A DNA stretch of 64,000 nt. It comes from Harryflintia acetispora. Lineage in GTDB: Bacteria > Bacillota > Clostridia > Oscillospirales > Ruminococcaceae. Location of the stretch: NCBI GenBank assembly GCA_004340125.1, contig SLUK01000004.1, positions 48,772 to 112,771 on the forward strand, given 5' to 3'. Position numbers and translations under genes: made by a program. Below, in pieces: positions 54,194 through 62,559 of the stretch. Numbering within the stretch: the stretch's first letter is position 1; every line of letters begins with the position of its first letter. The notes beneath the pieces were generated by a model. The model was not told the origin of the DNA, searched no databases, and was given only the letters and a program-made list of their open reading frames with translations.

Positions 54194-54210
54194 AAAGGAC
54201 GTGCATTTCC

Positions 54211-54573
54211 GTGATCGATCAAAACGGCGTCGAGCGCTGCGAGTTCATCCATGCGCACGAGGAGATCGTCAAAAAGGTCAACGAACAGATGCCCGACGAT
54301 GAAATCCTCTACGACCTGGCCGAGCTCTTCAAGATTTTCGGCGATTCCACGCGGATCAAAATCCTCTATGTGCTCTTCGAGTCGGAGATGTGCGTCTGCG
54401 ACATCGCGCAGCTGCTGAACATGACCCAGTCGGCCATCTCCCACCAGCTGCGCGCGCTCAAGCAGAGCAAGCTGGTCAAATACCGCCGCGATGGGAAGAC
54501 GGTCTTCTACTCCCTGGCCGACAGCCATGTGCGCACCATCCTCGGGCAGGGGATGGAACACGTCGCGGAATAG
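54211..54573 (+). CDS. ArsR-family metal sensor (CadC/SmtB type)
   Basis: 120 residues from GTG 54211 (AAAGGA 11 bases upstream; the upstream ATG 54175 lies inside the operator and has no ribosome site). Winged helix with L-A-E-L-F-K-I-F-G-D-S-T-R-I-K-I-L and the recognition helix T-Q-S-A-I-S-H-Q-L-R-A-L. The alpha3 metal site M-C-V-C-D (Cys 61 and 63) plus N-terminal Cys 10 is the CadC arrangement for Cd/Pb/Zn. The C-terminal D-x-H...H pattern (D104, H106, H117) could form the alpha5 zinc site. Represses its own operon. Confidence 0.92.
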   Translation: MIDQNGVERCEFIHAHEEIVKKVNEQMPDDEILYDLAELFKIFGDSTRIKILYVLFESEMCVCDIAQLLNMTQSAISHQLRALKQSKLVKYRRDGKTVFYSLADSHVRTILGQGMEHVAE

Positions 54574-54632
54574 CTTGCCTTTGGGATTCCTTAACTGTGT
54601 TATTATAAATTTACATTCGGGAGGAAAACACC

Positions 54633-54851
54633 ATGAAAAAACATTTTAAGCTGATCGACCTGGATTGCGCCAACTGCGCCGCCAAGATGGAGGACGCCAT
54701 CAACAGGATCGACGGGGTGCACTCCGCCACCGTCAGCTTTCTGGGCCAGAAAATGACCATCGAGGCCGACGAGGGCCGCTTCGATGAAATTATGGCGAAG
54801 GTCGTCAAGGCCTGCAAGCGCGTCGAACCCGACTGCACCATCCAGCTTTGA
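54633..54851 (+). CDS. Free-standing HMA-domain metal-binding protein
   Basis: 72 residues. D-L-D-C-A-N-C-A-A-K-M-E is the metal-binding loop, followed by the V-H-S-A-T-V-S strand. The D-C-A-N-C context is typical of the N-terminal HMA domain of Zn/Cd ATPases. Here it is a separate protein, placed between the sensor and an ATPase that lacks such a domain. GGGAGG eight bases before ATG. Probably delivers Zn or Cd to the ATPase. Confidence 0.9.
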   Translation: MKKHFKLIDLDCANCAAKMEDAINRIDGVHSATVSFLGQKMTIEADEGRFDEIMAKVVKACKRVEPDCTIQL

Positions 54852-54917
54852 CGGCCCCTCGGGACTCCATGAAATTTACAGGCTCTTCCCAATCTTTTTG
54901 ACGGAGGGAACCTTTCC

Positions 54918-56774
54918 ATGAACAAGAAACAAAAAAAGATGCTCTGCCGGATCGTCGCCAGCTTCCTGCTCCTAGGGCTAGCGCTGCTGGTCCCGGCCAC
55001 GGGGTATCTGCGAATGGCGCTCTTCCTTCTCCCCTACGCCGTGATCGGCTGGGACGTGCTCTGGCGGGCGGTGCGCAACATCTCCCACGGGCAGGTATTC
55101 GATGAAAACTTCCTGATGGCGCTGGCCACCATCGGCGCCTTCTTCACCGGGGAATTCCCCGAGGGCGTGGTGGTCATGCTCTTCTACCAGGTGGGCGAAC
55201 TCTTCCAGAGCTACGCCGTCGGGCGCTCGCGCCAGTCCATCGCCTCGCTGATGGACATCCGGCCGGACTACGCCAACATCGAGATGGACGACAAGCTGGT
55301 GCAGGTGGACCCGGACGAGGTCGCAGTGGGCGACACCATCGTGATCAAGGCGGGCGAAAAGATCCCGCTGGACGGCGTGGTGCTCGAGGGCGCTTCGGCG
55401 GTGAACACCGCCGCGCTGACCGGCGAGAGCCTCCCGCGCGACGTGCAGCCGGGGGACGACGTGATCAGCGGCTGCGTCAACCAGAGCGGCCTGCTGCGCG
55501 TGCGGGTGACCAAGGCCTTCGGCGAATCCACTGTGCAGAAGATCCTGGACCTGGTGGAGAACTCCAGCAGCAAAAAGGCCAAGGCCGAAAACTTCATCAC
55601 CCGCTTTGCGCGCTACTACACCCCGGCGGTGGTGATCGCGGCGGCCCTGCTCGCCGTGCTGCCTCCCCTGCTGCTCGGCGGGGCCTGGTCCGAGTGGATT
55701 CACCGGGCGCTGATCTTCCTCGTCATCTCCTGCCCCTGCGCGCTGGTCATCTCGGTGCCGCTGAGCTTCTTCGGCGGGATCGGCGGGGCCTCGAAATGCG
55801 GGATTCTGGTCAAGGGCGGCAACTACCTCGAAGTGCTCGCCGACACGGAAATCGTGGTCTTCGATAAGACCGGCACCCTGACCAAGGGGGTCTTTAACGT
55901 CACCGCCATCCATCCCGACCAGTTTTCCGAAGGGCGGCTCCTTGAGCTGGCCGCGCTCGCCGAGAGCTATTCCGACCACCCGATCTCCCGCTCGCTGAAG
56001 GAAGCCTACGGCGCCGAACTCGACGCCAAGCGGGTGCAGCAGGTCGAGGAGCTTTCGGGCCGCGGGGTGCGCGCGCAGGTGGACGGCACAGTCGTCTGCG
56101 CGGGCAACGACAAGCTGATGGAGGAGATCGGGGTCAAGTGGCACCCCTGCCACCACATCGGCACCACCGTGCATGTGGCGGTGGACGGCGCCTACGCCGG
56201 GCACATCGTGATTTCGGACGAGGTCAAGCCGGACGCCGCCGAGGCCGTCGCCGCGCTGAGGCGCCAGGGGGTACGCCGCACCGTGATGCTCACCGGGGAC
56301 GCCAAGGCCGTGGGCGAGGGGGTCGCCCTCCAGCTCGGGCTCGACGAGGTCTATGCCGAGCTGCTCCCCGCCGGGAAGGTGGAGAAGGTCGAGCAGCTGC
56401 TGCGGGAGAAGTCGCCCAAGGGCCGGCTGGCCTTCGTGGGCGACGGGATCAACGACGCGCCGGTGCTCTCCCGCGCCGACATCGGGATCGCCATGGGTGC
56501 GCTGGGGTCGGATGCCGCCATCGAGGCGGCGGACATCGTCCTGATGGACGACAATCCCGTAAAGATCGCCGCCGCCATGCAGATCAGCAAGAAGACGCTT
56601 GCGATCGTGCGCCAGAACATCGTCTTCGCGCTGGGGATCAAAGCGCTGGTGCTGCTGCTGGGCGCGCTGGGGATGGCCAATATGTGGGAGGCCGTCTTCG
56701 CCGACGTGGGCGTCTCGGTCATCGCCATCCTCAACGCCTCGCGGGCGCTGAAGACAAAAGGACTAAAAAGCTGA
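54918..56774 (+). CDS. P1B-type heavy-metal-translocating ATPase (CadA/ZntA-like)
   Basis: 618 residues. Motifs: A-L-T-G-E-S (TGES at about 168), membrane metal site C-P-C-A-L (272-274), phosphorylation site D-K-T-G-T (Asp 316), S-D-H-P-I-S (nucleotide-binding His-Pro), G-D-G-I-N-D-A-P (about 508). C-P-C with the C-terminal D-x-G-V-S-V-I-A-I-L-N segment puts it in the Zn/Cd/Pb export group. Starts close to the first membrane helix with no N-terminal HMA domain, shorter than the usual 700 or more residues. Third gene of the operon, ended by a strong hairpin. Confidence 0.94.
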   Translation: MNKKQKKMLCRIVASFLLLGLALLVPATGYLRMALFLLPYAVIGWDVLWRAVRNISHGQVFDENFLMALATIGAFFTGEFPEGVVVMLFYQVGELFQSYAVGRSRQSIASLMDIRPDYANIEMDDKLVQVDPDEVAVGDTIVIKAGEKIPLDGVVLEGASAVNTAALTGESLPRDVQPGDDVISGCVNQSGLLRVRVTKAFGESTVQKILDLVENSSSKKAKAENFITRFARYYTPAVVIAAALLAVLPPLLLGGAWSEWIHRALIFLVISCPCALVISVPLSFFGGIGGASKCGILVKGGNYLEVLADTEIVVFDKTGTLTKGVFNVTAIHPDQFSEGRLLELAALAESYSDHPISRSLKEAYGAELDAKRVQQVEELSGRGVRAQVDGTVVCAGNDKLMEEIGVKWHPCHHIGTTVHVAVDGAYAGHIVISDEVKPDAAEAVAALRRQGVRRTVMLTGDAKAVGEGVALQLGLDEVYAELLPAGKVEKVEQLLREKSPKGRLAFVGDGINDAPVLSRADIGIAMGALGSDAAIEAADIVLMDDNPVKIAAAMQISKKTLAIVRQNIVFALGIKALVLLLGALGMANMWEAVFADVGVSVIAILNASRALKTKGLKS

Positions 56775-56801
56775 GCACTCTGCCAAAAGGCAATACGGAA
56801 A

Positions 56802-56837
56802 AGGAAGGCCGCCGGTCCAGTGACCGGCGGCCTTCCT
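56802..56837. terminator. Stem-loop between the converging ATPase and rubrerythrin genes
   Basis: Perfect 16-bp stem (56802-56817 with 56822-56837), loop CAGT. U-run lacking but stem very strong. Confidence 0.7.
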
Positions 56838-56851
56838 GATATCGTATGTTC

Positions 56852-57403
56852 TTACTTGCCGAAGTAGCGGCCCAGCAGGCCCGCAAAACCGCAGCCGTGG
56901 CGGGCCTCGTCCTTGCACATCTCATGCACCGTGTCGTGGATCGCGTCGTACCCGAGCTCCTTGGCGCGGGTGGCGAGCTGCTTCTTGCCCTCGCAGGCGC
57001 CGTTCTCGGCGGCGACCCGCAGCTCGAGGTTCTTCTTGGTGTCGGCATTCACGACCTCGCCGAGCAGCTCGGCGAACTTGGCCGCATGCTCCGCCTCCTC
57101 GAAGGCGTATCTCTTGAAGGCTTCGGCGATCTCGGGATACCCCTCGCGGTCCGCCTGGCGGGACATGGCCAGGTACATGCCGACCTCGGTGCATTCGCCG
57201 GTAAAGTTCATACGCAGGCCCTCGACAACCTCGGCGTCCACGTCCTTGGCCACGCCGATCCTGTGCTCATCCGCATAGGAAAGCCCCGCCTGCTCCTTCT
57301 GCTCGGTGAACTTGGAAGCCGGAGCGCCGCACTGGGGGCACTTCTCGGGCGCAGCGTCGCCGGTGTATACGTAGCCGCAAACGGTACAGATAAACTTTTT
57401 CAT
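56852..57403 (-). CDS. Reverse rubrerythrin (rubredoxin domain first)
   Basis: 183 residues. N-terminal rubredoxin-type iron site K-F-I-C-T-V-C-G-Y-V-Y ... C-P-Q-C-G-A-P, then a ferritin-like diiron four-helix domain with G-E-C-T-E-V, F-E-E-A-E-H-A and D-E-A-R-H. Domain order is the reverse of classical rubrerythrin, as in Clostridium oxygen- and peroxide-reducing enzymes. Protects the anaerobe by reducing H2O2 with NADH-derived electrons. ATG 57403 follows GGAGG. Confidence 0.94.
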   Translation of the reverse strand: MKKFICTVCGYVYTGDAAPEKCPQCGAPASKFTEQKEQAGLSYADEHRIGVAKDVDAEVVEGLRMNFTGECTEVGMYLAMSRQADREGYPEIAEAFKRYAFEEAEHAAKFAELLGEVVNADTKKNLELRVAAENGACEGKKQLATRAKELGYDAIHDTVHEMCKDEARHGCGFAGLLGRYFGK

Positions 57404-57440
57404 GATATTTTCCTCCCTAGACTCTTTTTTGTTTGGTTTA

Positions 57441-57469
57441 ATTATACTATAATGGTATATTTTTGTCAA
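57441..57469 (-). promoter_or_regulatory. Rubrerythrin promoter with palindrome over the -10
   Basis: Minus strand: TTGACA (57464-57469), 17-nt spacer, TATAAT (57441-57446), both perfect. ATTATA-C-TATAAT (57441-57453) is an exact palindrome overlapping the -10 and resembles half of a PerR/Fur-type box; regulation by PerR is an inference. Confidence 0.85.
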
Positions 57470-57564
57470 CCACGGAAAACAAAAAAATTGGATTTTTCCT
57501 TGCCAAGGGCGTATAAAACGCTTTTACAGACAGATAATACTAACAAAAGTGAGGTGAAATGAAA

Positions 57565-57717
57565 ATGTCCAACAACAATAACAACAGCAACAACAGCAAG
57601 AACAAGAACAATTCCAATTTCTCCAATTCTCAGAACAACCAGCAGAATTCCCAGAACCGTTCCGAGAACAAGAACAGCAACGAGCAAAACAACAATTGCC
57701 CGAAGAGCTCCAAGTAA
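57565..57717 (+). CDS. Asn-rich microprotein (50 residues)
   Basis: Begins MSNNNNNSNNSKNKNNS and is almost only Asn, Ser, Lys, Gln and Glu, with one Cys near the C-terminus (N-N-C-P-K-S-S-K). GAGGTGA is eight bases before ATG 57565, and a perfect terminator follows about 60 bp later, so it looks like a real monocistronic gene. Codons are varied (AAC and AAT), not a simple DNA repeat. Similar Asn/Gln-rich small proteins in Clostridia and bacilli are often spore-associated; that is only a suggestion. Confidence 0.75.
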   Translation: MSNNNNNSNNSKNKNNSNFSNSQNNQQNSQNRSENKNSNEQNNNCPKSSK

Positions 57718-57774
57718 GCTGTTCGAAATGTGTTTATCCGTTAGGGAACCTATTCGTTAACCGCCTGAAATCAG

Positions 57775-57810
57775 AGAGAGGGCCGTCCAACCGGACGGCC
57801 CTCTCTTTTT
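57775..57810 (+). terminator. Rho-independent terminator of the microprotein gene
   Basis: AGAGAGGGCCGTCC-AACC-GGACGGCCCTCTCT followed by Ts. It may also stop the converging yitT transcript. Confidence 0.92.
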
Positions 57811-57817
57811 ATTCCGA

Positions 57818-58690
57818 TCAATCCTTTTTGATGTCCTTGAAGCCCTCGCCCAGGATCTCCCCCGCCTCGGAGACGATGATGAACGCCCTGGGGTCCACCT
57901 CGTAGGCGATGGTCTTGAGCCGGTGGAACTGCGAGCGGGCCACCGCGCACAGCGCGACCTCCTTGTCCTCGCCCGAATAGGCGCCGACACCCTTTAAAAG
58001 CGTCACGCCGCGCTCCATCTCCTCCATCACCTTCTCGGCGATCTCCCGGGTCTTGTCCGAGACGATCACCGCCATGGTGCCCTTGTCCATGCCGTAGATG
58101 ATCCCGTCGATCACCTTGGAGCAGACGAACATACAGATCAGCCCGTAGAGCCCCGACTCGATCGAGCCAAAGACCAGGATCGAGACGAGCAGCACCGTCA
58201 CGTCGAAGAAGAGCATGGCCTGCCCGATGGGGATATGCGGCCAGCGCACCTGGATCAGCCTGCCGGCGATGTCGCTGCCGCCGGTGGTCGAGTCGCGCAT
58301 AAAGACGATGGCCAACCCCGCGCCGGTGATAACGCCGCCGAAGAGCGAGCCGAGCAGCTCGTCCCCCACATATTGCGGAAAGAAGGGCGCGACCACCACG
58401 TCGAGCATGAGCGAGCTGACGACCACCGACTTTAAGGTGCGCAGGGTGAAGCCCTTGCCGATGTATTTATAGGCCAGGATCATCAGCGGCACATTGACCA
58501 CGAAGATCATGGTGCCGATCGGCAAATTAAACAGGTAATTGAACATGATCGCGATACCGGACGCGCCGCCCGGAGCAATGTTGCTGGGGGAGACGAAGCA
58601 GTGCGTCCCGATGGCGAATATCCCGCCGCCCACGATGTCATAAAGGAAGTCGAGCGCGAGCTCCTTCCCCGTTTCCTTCCTAATCTTCAC
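57818..58690 (-). CDS. YitT family membrane protein (DUF161/DUF2179)
   Basis: About 290 residues with five or six membrane helices in the first two thirds (motifs P-G-G-A-S-G-I-A-I and T-T-G-G-S-D-I-A), then a C-terminal soluble DUF2179 domain with G-V-T-L-L-K-G-V-G-A-Y-S-G. Function unknown; common in Bacillota. Start is GTG 58690 (nine bases after GGAGG) or GTG 58696; either overlaps the mrnC stop. Last gene of the pncB-obg-mrnC-yitT operon. Confidence 0.9.
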   Translation of the reverse strand: MKIRKETGKELALDFLYDIVGGGIFAIGTHCFVSPSNIAPGGASGIAIMFNYLFNLPIGTMIFVVNVPLMILAYKYIGKGFTLRTLKSVVVSSLMLDVVVAPFFPQYVGDELLGSLFGGVITGAGLAIVFMRDSTTGGSDIAGRLIQVRWPHIPIGQAMLFFDVTVLLVSILVFGSIESGLYGLICMFVCSKVIDGIIYGMDKGTMAVIVSDKTREIAEKVMEEMERGVTLLKGVGAYSGEDKEVALCAVARSQFHRLKTIAYEVDPRAFIIVSEAGEILGEGFKDIKKD

Positions 58691-59111
58691 CTTCACATAC
58701 CTCCATTTTTTCTGCCTGCCGCCGGATCGTTTCCATCATCAGCCCGACCAGCTGCTGCAGGCGCTCATGCTCCCCGCACAGAAAAAGATACCCCAGCAGC
58801 GCCTCCACCGCGGTGGCCCGGCGGTAGTCGATCGCCGTGCTGCTCTTGGGCGGGCGCACCGAATTCGCGTTGCGCCCGCGCTTCAAAATTGCCGTTTCTT
58901 CCTCGTTAAGTACTGCGCAGAGCGTTTCATAGCACATGCTCTGCGCCCCGGCGCGCACGTAGCGCACCGCCTCGGCGTGCAGCTCGCTCACCGGGCGGCT
59001 GCCGCCTTCGACCAGGCGCCGGCGCACCATCAGCTCATAGACCGCATCCCCCACGAAAGCCAGGTTGAGGGGGCTCAGCAGCTTCGGATTTTCTATTCCG
59101 ACCGCCTCCAA
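58680..59111 (-). CDS. mrnC: Mini-ribonuclease III
   Basis: 143 residues. RNase III-like catalytic fold without a dsRNA-binding domain: L-A-F-V-G-D-A-V-Y-E-L near the start, L-H-A-E-A-V-R-Y-V and D-Y-R-R-A-T-A-V-E-A-L-L-G-Y-L-F, matching the two acidic catalytic segments. Matures 23S rRNA ends in Bacillota. Likely start is TTG 59111, four bases past the obg stop; the nearest Shine-Dalgarno is too close, so the start is the weakest call. Confidence 0.92.
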   Translation of the reverse strand: MEAVGIENPKLLSPLNLAFVGDAVYELMVRRRLVEGGSRPVSELHAEAVRYVRAGAQSMCYETLCAVLNEEETAILKRGRNANSVRPPKSSTAIDYRRATAVEALLGYLFLCGEHERLQQLVGLMMETIRRQAEKMEVCEGED

Positions 59112-59114
59112 TCC

Positions 59115-60386
59115 TCAGCTGACATAGTCGAACTCGAAGTCCAGGATGGAGACCGTGTCCCCGTCCTTGATCCCAAGCTCGATCAGCCTGTCGATGATCC
59201 CGCTGTCCCGCAGCACTCTCTGGAAGTACTGCAGCGACTCGTAGTCGTCCATGTTGACCGAACCGAGCACCTGGGAGAGCCAGGGCGCGTCCACAAAATA
59301 GACGCCGTCCTCGACTTTCACCTCGAAGCGGCGGCCCGAAAGGCTCCCGGGGTCCACCATCGGCGCCGGGTCGGGCTCGTACTGCTTGATCGGCGGCAGG
59401 GTCAGCAGCTCCTGCCAGACGGCGTTCATGAGCTCCTGGAGCCCTTTTCCGGTGGCCGCCGACACCTCGAAGCAGGCATACCCATGCCCGGTGATGAATT
59501 GGCGGAATTCCTCCACCTGCTCCCCGGTGGCGATGTCGGTCTTGTTCATCGCCACGATCTGCCGAAGCTTTGAGAGCTCCTCGCTAAAGCCTTGGAGCTC
59601 CCGGTTGATCGCCTCGAAATCCTCCTTGGGGTCGCGCCCCTCCACACCCGAGACGTCCACCACATGCACGATCAGCCGGCAGCGCTCGATGTGGCGCAAA
59701 AACTCGTGCCCGAGCCCCACGCCCTCGGCCGCCCCCTCGATCAGCCCCGGGATGTCCGCCATCACGAAGGAGCTGCCCTCCCCGACGCGGACCACCCCCA
59801 GGATGGGGGACAGGGTGGTGAAGTGGTAGTTGGCGATCTTCGGCTTTGCCGAGCTGACCATGGACAGCAAGGTGGACTTCCCGACGTTCGGAAAGCCGCA
59901 GAGCCCCACGTCGGCCAGGAGCTTGAGCTCAAGGATCAGCTCAAACTCCTCCCCCGGCAGCCCGGGCTTCGCGAAGCGCGGGATCTGGCGGGTGGGGGTG
60001 GCGAAATGGCTGTTCCCCCATCCGCCCTTGCCTCCCTTTGCAATCACCTTGGGCTCGAAGTCTGACATGTCCGCCAGCAGCCGGCCGCTCTCGGCTTCCC
60101 GCACCAGGGTGCCCATCGGCACCTTGATGAGAAGGTCCTCCCCCTTTTTGCCGTAGCAACGGCTGCCCGAGCCGTTCTGGCCGCTGGGGGCGATGTAGCG
60201 CTTTTTAAACTTGAAGTCCACCAGGGTGGACAGGTTGGTATCCACCTGGAAGATGACGTTGCCGCCGCGGCCGCCGTCGCCGCCGTCCGGGCCGCCCGCC
60301 GCAACGTACTTTTCACGGTGGAAGGTCACCGCCCCGTTGCCGCCGTCGCCGGCCTTAACGCGGATTTTTGCAATATCTACAAACAT
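59115..60386 (-). CDS. obg: GTPase Obg/CgtA
   Basis: 423 residues. Gly-rich Obg fold in the first 155 residues (G-G-N-G-A-V-T-F, G-G-P-D-G-G-D-G-G-R-G-G), GTPase with G-F-P-N-V-G-K-S-T, D-I-P-G-L-I-E-G-A, N-K-T-D and a C-terminal OCT domain (about 345-423). Role in 50S assembly, stringent response and sporulation. Eighteen bases after pncB. Confidence 0.96.
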   Translation of the reverse strand: MFVDIAKIRVKAGDGGNGAVTFHREKYVAAGGPDGGDGGRGGNVIFQVDTNLSTLVDFKFKKRYIAPSGQNGSGSRCYGKKGEDLLIKVPMGTLVREAESGRLLADMSDFEPKVIAKGGKGGWGNSHFATPTRQIPRFAKPGLPGEEFELILELKLLADVGLCGFPNVGKSTLLSMVSSAKPKIANYHFTTLSPILGVVRVGEGSSFVMADIPGLIEGAAEGVGLGHEFLRHIERCRLIVHVVDVSGVEGRDPKEDFEAINRELQGFSEELSKLRQIVAMNKTDIATGEQVEEFRQFITGHGYACFEVSAATGKGLQELMNAVWQELLTLPPIKQYEPDPAPMVDPGSLSGRRFEVKVEDGVYFVDAPWLSQVLGSVNMDDYESLQYFQRVLRDSGIIDRLIELGIKDGDTVSILDFEFDYVS

Positions 60387-60404
60387 TCTGTTCCCCGTTT
60401 CAAA

Positions 60405-61901
60405 TTAAAATGATGTCCCCTCGTTGATTTGAGGGGCGCCCGTATTTTGAGAGGAAATCTCCTCCAGCAGGGCGTTCTTCATGCTCCACAGCTTGTGCGA
60501 GAGGTCCACATAATAGGTGTGCGGGTGCTCGAAGCGCTTGACCTCGTCCCAAAGGTGGTCCACCTGGTCGAGGCAGTAGCTGCGAATCTGCGAAAGCTCG
60601 GGCGAGCGGTAGACGAGCTCCCCTCCCCTAAAGATGGGGGTCAGCAGCTCGACGGCCTCGACGTTTTGCAGCGTCTTCTTCTTCCAGGTGGCGATCGGGT
60701 CGAAGATGGTGACCGGACGGGAGGCGTCCACCGCCTCATCGTGCAGCGTCACCAGGTCGGCCACCGCCAGGGTGGTCTCCTTGCTGAAGAAGCGGTAGAC
60801 CATCTTGAAGCCGGGGGTGGTGATCTTCTCGATCGATTCGCTGATCTTGATCTTCGGGAGGTATTCCTCCCCCTTCTGCACCGCCGCCAGCTTATACACC
60901 CCGCCGAACACCGGATCGGACTTGCTGGTGATCAGGTTTTCCCCCACCCCGAACAGGTCGATCTTCGCCCCCTGGATGAGCAGGTCGCGGATGATATACT
61001 CGTCCAGCGAGTTGGAGGCCACGATGTTGACGTAGTCGAAGCCCGCCTCATCGAGCATTTTTCTCGCCTTCTTGGAGAGGTAGGCGATGTCGCCGCTGTC
61101 GATGCGCACCCCCTTCGGACGGTAGCCCATCGGGAGCAGCACCTCGTTAAAGCATTTGATGGCGTTGGGGATCCCGCTCGAAAGCACATTATAAGTATCC
61201 ACCAAAAGGGTACAATTATCAGGGTAGAGCTTCGCATACTCGGCGAAGGACTCATATTCGCTGCTAAACATCTGCACCCAGCTGTGCGCCATGGTGCCCA
61301 CGGCGGGGATCCCATAGTCCCGGTCGGCGATGACGCAGGCGGTCGCGTCGCACCCGCCGATGTATGCGGCGCGCGCGCCGAGCACCGCGCCGTCGTAGCT
61401 CTGCGCACGGCGGGAGCCGAATTCGAAGACCGAGCGCCCCTGCGCGGCGCGCACCACGCGGTTGGCCTTGGTGGCCACCAGGGACTGGTGGTTGATGGTA
61501 AGCAGCACCATCGTCTCGACGAGCTGGGCCTGGATGACCGGTCCGCGCACCACCACCACCGGCTCGCCGGGGAAGATGGGGGTGCCCTCCTTCATCGCCC
61601 AGATGTCGCACTGGAATTTGAAGTGGAGCAGGTAGTCCAGAAACTCCTCGCAAAAGCAGTTCTTGGAACGCAGATAGCCGATGTCCTCCTCGGTAAAGGA
61701 GAGATTCGAGAGGTATTCGATGAGCTGCTCGAGCCCGGCGAAGATGGCGAAGCCTCCTCCGTCCGGAATCCTGCGGAAAAACATATCGAAGACCGCGACC
61801 GTATCCTTCATGCCGTTTTGCAGATATCCGTTGGACATGGTCAGCTCATAAAAATCGGTCAGCATGCTCAGGTTTCTGCCGAGCTTATCCTGGGGGCTCA
61901 T
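60405..61901 (-). CDS. pncB: Nicotinate phosphoribosyltransferase
   Basis: 498 residues from ATG 61901 (AAAGGAG ten bases upstream; the in-frame GTG 61907 is too near). Joins nicotinate and PRPP in NAD salvage. Motifs: L-T-D-F-Y-E-L-T-M, F-E-F-G-S-R-R-A-Q-S-Y-D-G-A, H-S-W-V-Q, V-R-I-D-S-G-D, and G-V-G-E-N-L near the PRPP site. First gene of an operon with obg. Confidence 0.95.
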   Translation of the reverse strand: MSPQDKLGRNLSMLTDFYELTMSNGYLQNGMKDTVAVFDMFFRRIPDGGGFAIFAGLEQLIEYLSNLSFTEEDIGYLRSKNCFCEEFLDYLLHFKFQCDIWAMKEGTPIFPGEPVVVVRGPVIQAQLVETMVLLTINHQSLVATKANRVVRAAQGRSVFEFGSRRAQSYDGAVLGARAAYIGGCDATACVIADRDYGIPAVGTMAHSWVQMFSSEYESFAEYAKLYPDNCTLLVDTYNVLSSGIPNAIKCFNEVLLPMGYRPKGVRIDSGDIAYLSKKARKMLDEAGFDYVNIVASNSLDEYIIRDLLIQGAKIDLFGVGENLITSKSDPVFGGVYKLAAVQKGEEYLPKIKISESIEKITTPGFKMVYRFFSKETTLAVADLVTLHDEAVDASRPVTIFDPIATWKKKTLQNVEAVELLTPIFRGGELVYRSPELSQIRSYCLDQVDHLWDEVKRFEHPHTYYVDLSHKLWSMKNALLEEISSQNTGAPQINEGTSF

Positions 61902-61971
61902 TTTCACATCTCTCCTTTGGGTCCTTACGCGTATCCGGACAGGTATTGGCGATGACAGCCTAACTAGAGTT

Positions 61972-62000
61972 ATTTTACCACCCTTTCCCTGTTTTGTACA
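61972..62000 (-). promoter_or_regulatory. Probable promoter of the pncB operon
   Basis: Minus strand: TGTACA (61995-62000), 17-nt spacer, TAAAAT (61972-61977). Confidence 0.5.
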
Positions 62001-62040
62001 GCCAATTTGCTTTTTCCCCGCACAAAGCGCGATTCTTGTA

Positions 62041-62069
62041 TTGACATCGGTTACAAAGTTTGTTAAAAT
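62041..62069 (+). promoter_or_regulatory. Promoter of the tRNA cluster
   Basis: TTGACA (62041-62046), 17-nt spacer, TAAAAT (62064-62069). Confidence 0.88.
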
Positions 62070-62112
62070 ATAGTTCGTCGCAAAACGGGAGGACCCGGCT
62101 TGGGACAGGTGC

Positions 62113-62186
62113 GCGGGTGTAGTTCAATGGTAGAACTCCAGCCTTCCAAGCTGGCAGCGTGGGTTCGATTCCCATCACCCGCTCCA
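62113..62186 (+). tRNA. tRNA-Gly (TCC)
   Basis: GCGGGTG/CACCCGC acceptor, CCAGC-CTTCCAA-GCTGG anticodon arm, GGTTCGATTCC T arm, encoded CCA. Confidence 0.97.
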
Positions 62187-62212
62187 CGGCCCACCGATCG
62201 GCGGGCTCTTAT

Positions 62213-62289
62213 GCGCCAGTAGCTCAGCTGGATAGAGCAACTGCCTTCTAAGCAGTAGGCCGGGGGTTCGAGTCCCTCCTGGCGCGCCA
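62213..62289 (+). tRNA. tRNA-Arg (TCT)
   Basis: GCGCCAG/CTGGCGC acceptor, ACTGC-CTTCTAA-GCAGT anticodon arm, discriminator G, encoded CCA. Confidence 0.97.
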
Positions 62290-62302
62290 AAAAATGATAT
62301 AT

Positions 62303-62380
62303 GGTGGGTATGGCACAGTTGGTTAGCGCGCCAGGTTGTGGCCCTGGAGGTCGTCGGTTCGAATCCGACTATCCACCCCA
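62303..62380 (+). tRNA. tRNA-His (GTG)
   Basis: Extra 5' G paired to C73 as required for tRNA-His, CCAGG-TTGTGGC-CCTGG anticodon arm, encoded CCA. Confidence 0.97.
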
Positions 62381-62390
62381 TTTAAAAGTG

Positions 62391-62426
62391 AATCCCCAAT
62401 TGCAGTGTTCTGTACTTGGGGATTTT
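62391..62426 (+). terminator. Hairpin between tRNA-His and tRNA-Gln
   Basis: AATCCCCAA pairs with TTGGGGATT then TT. Either a terminator or a processing stem before tRNA-Gln. Confidence 0.5.
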
Positions 62427-62438
62427 CTATATAAACAT

Positions 62439-62514
62439 TGGGCTGTAGCCAAGCGGTAAGGCAAGGGACTTTGACTCCCTCATCCCGCTGGTTCGAATCC
62501 AGCCAGCCCAACCA
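62439..62514 (+). tRNA. tRNA-Gln (TTG)
   Basis: TGGGCTG/CAGCCCA acceptor, CTTTGAC anticodon loop, encoded CCA. Confidence 0.97.
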
Positions 62515-62556
62515 AAAATAGTCGTTAAACCGGTTCGGTTTAACGACTATTTTTTC
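62515..62556 (+). terminator. Terminator of the tRNA cluster
   Basis: AATAGTCGTTAAACCG pairs with its complement around GTT and is followed by a T-run. Confidence 0.93.
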
Positions 62557-62559
62557 ATA

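Noticed and set aside
54175..54210. ATG 54175 as start of the ArsR sensor
   Set aside because: It lies within the operator close to the -10 box and has no Shine-Dalgarno; GTG 54211 does.
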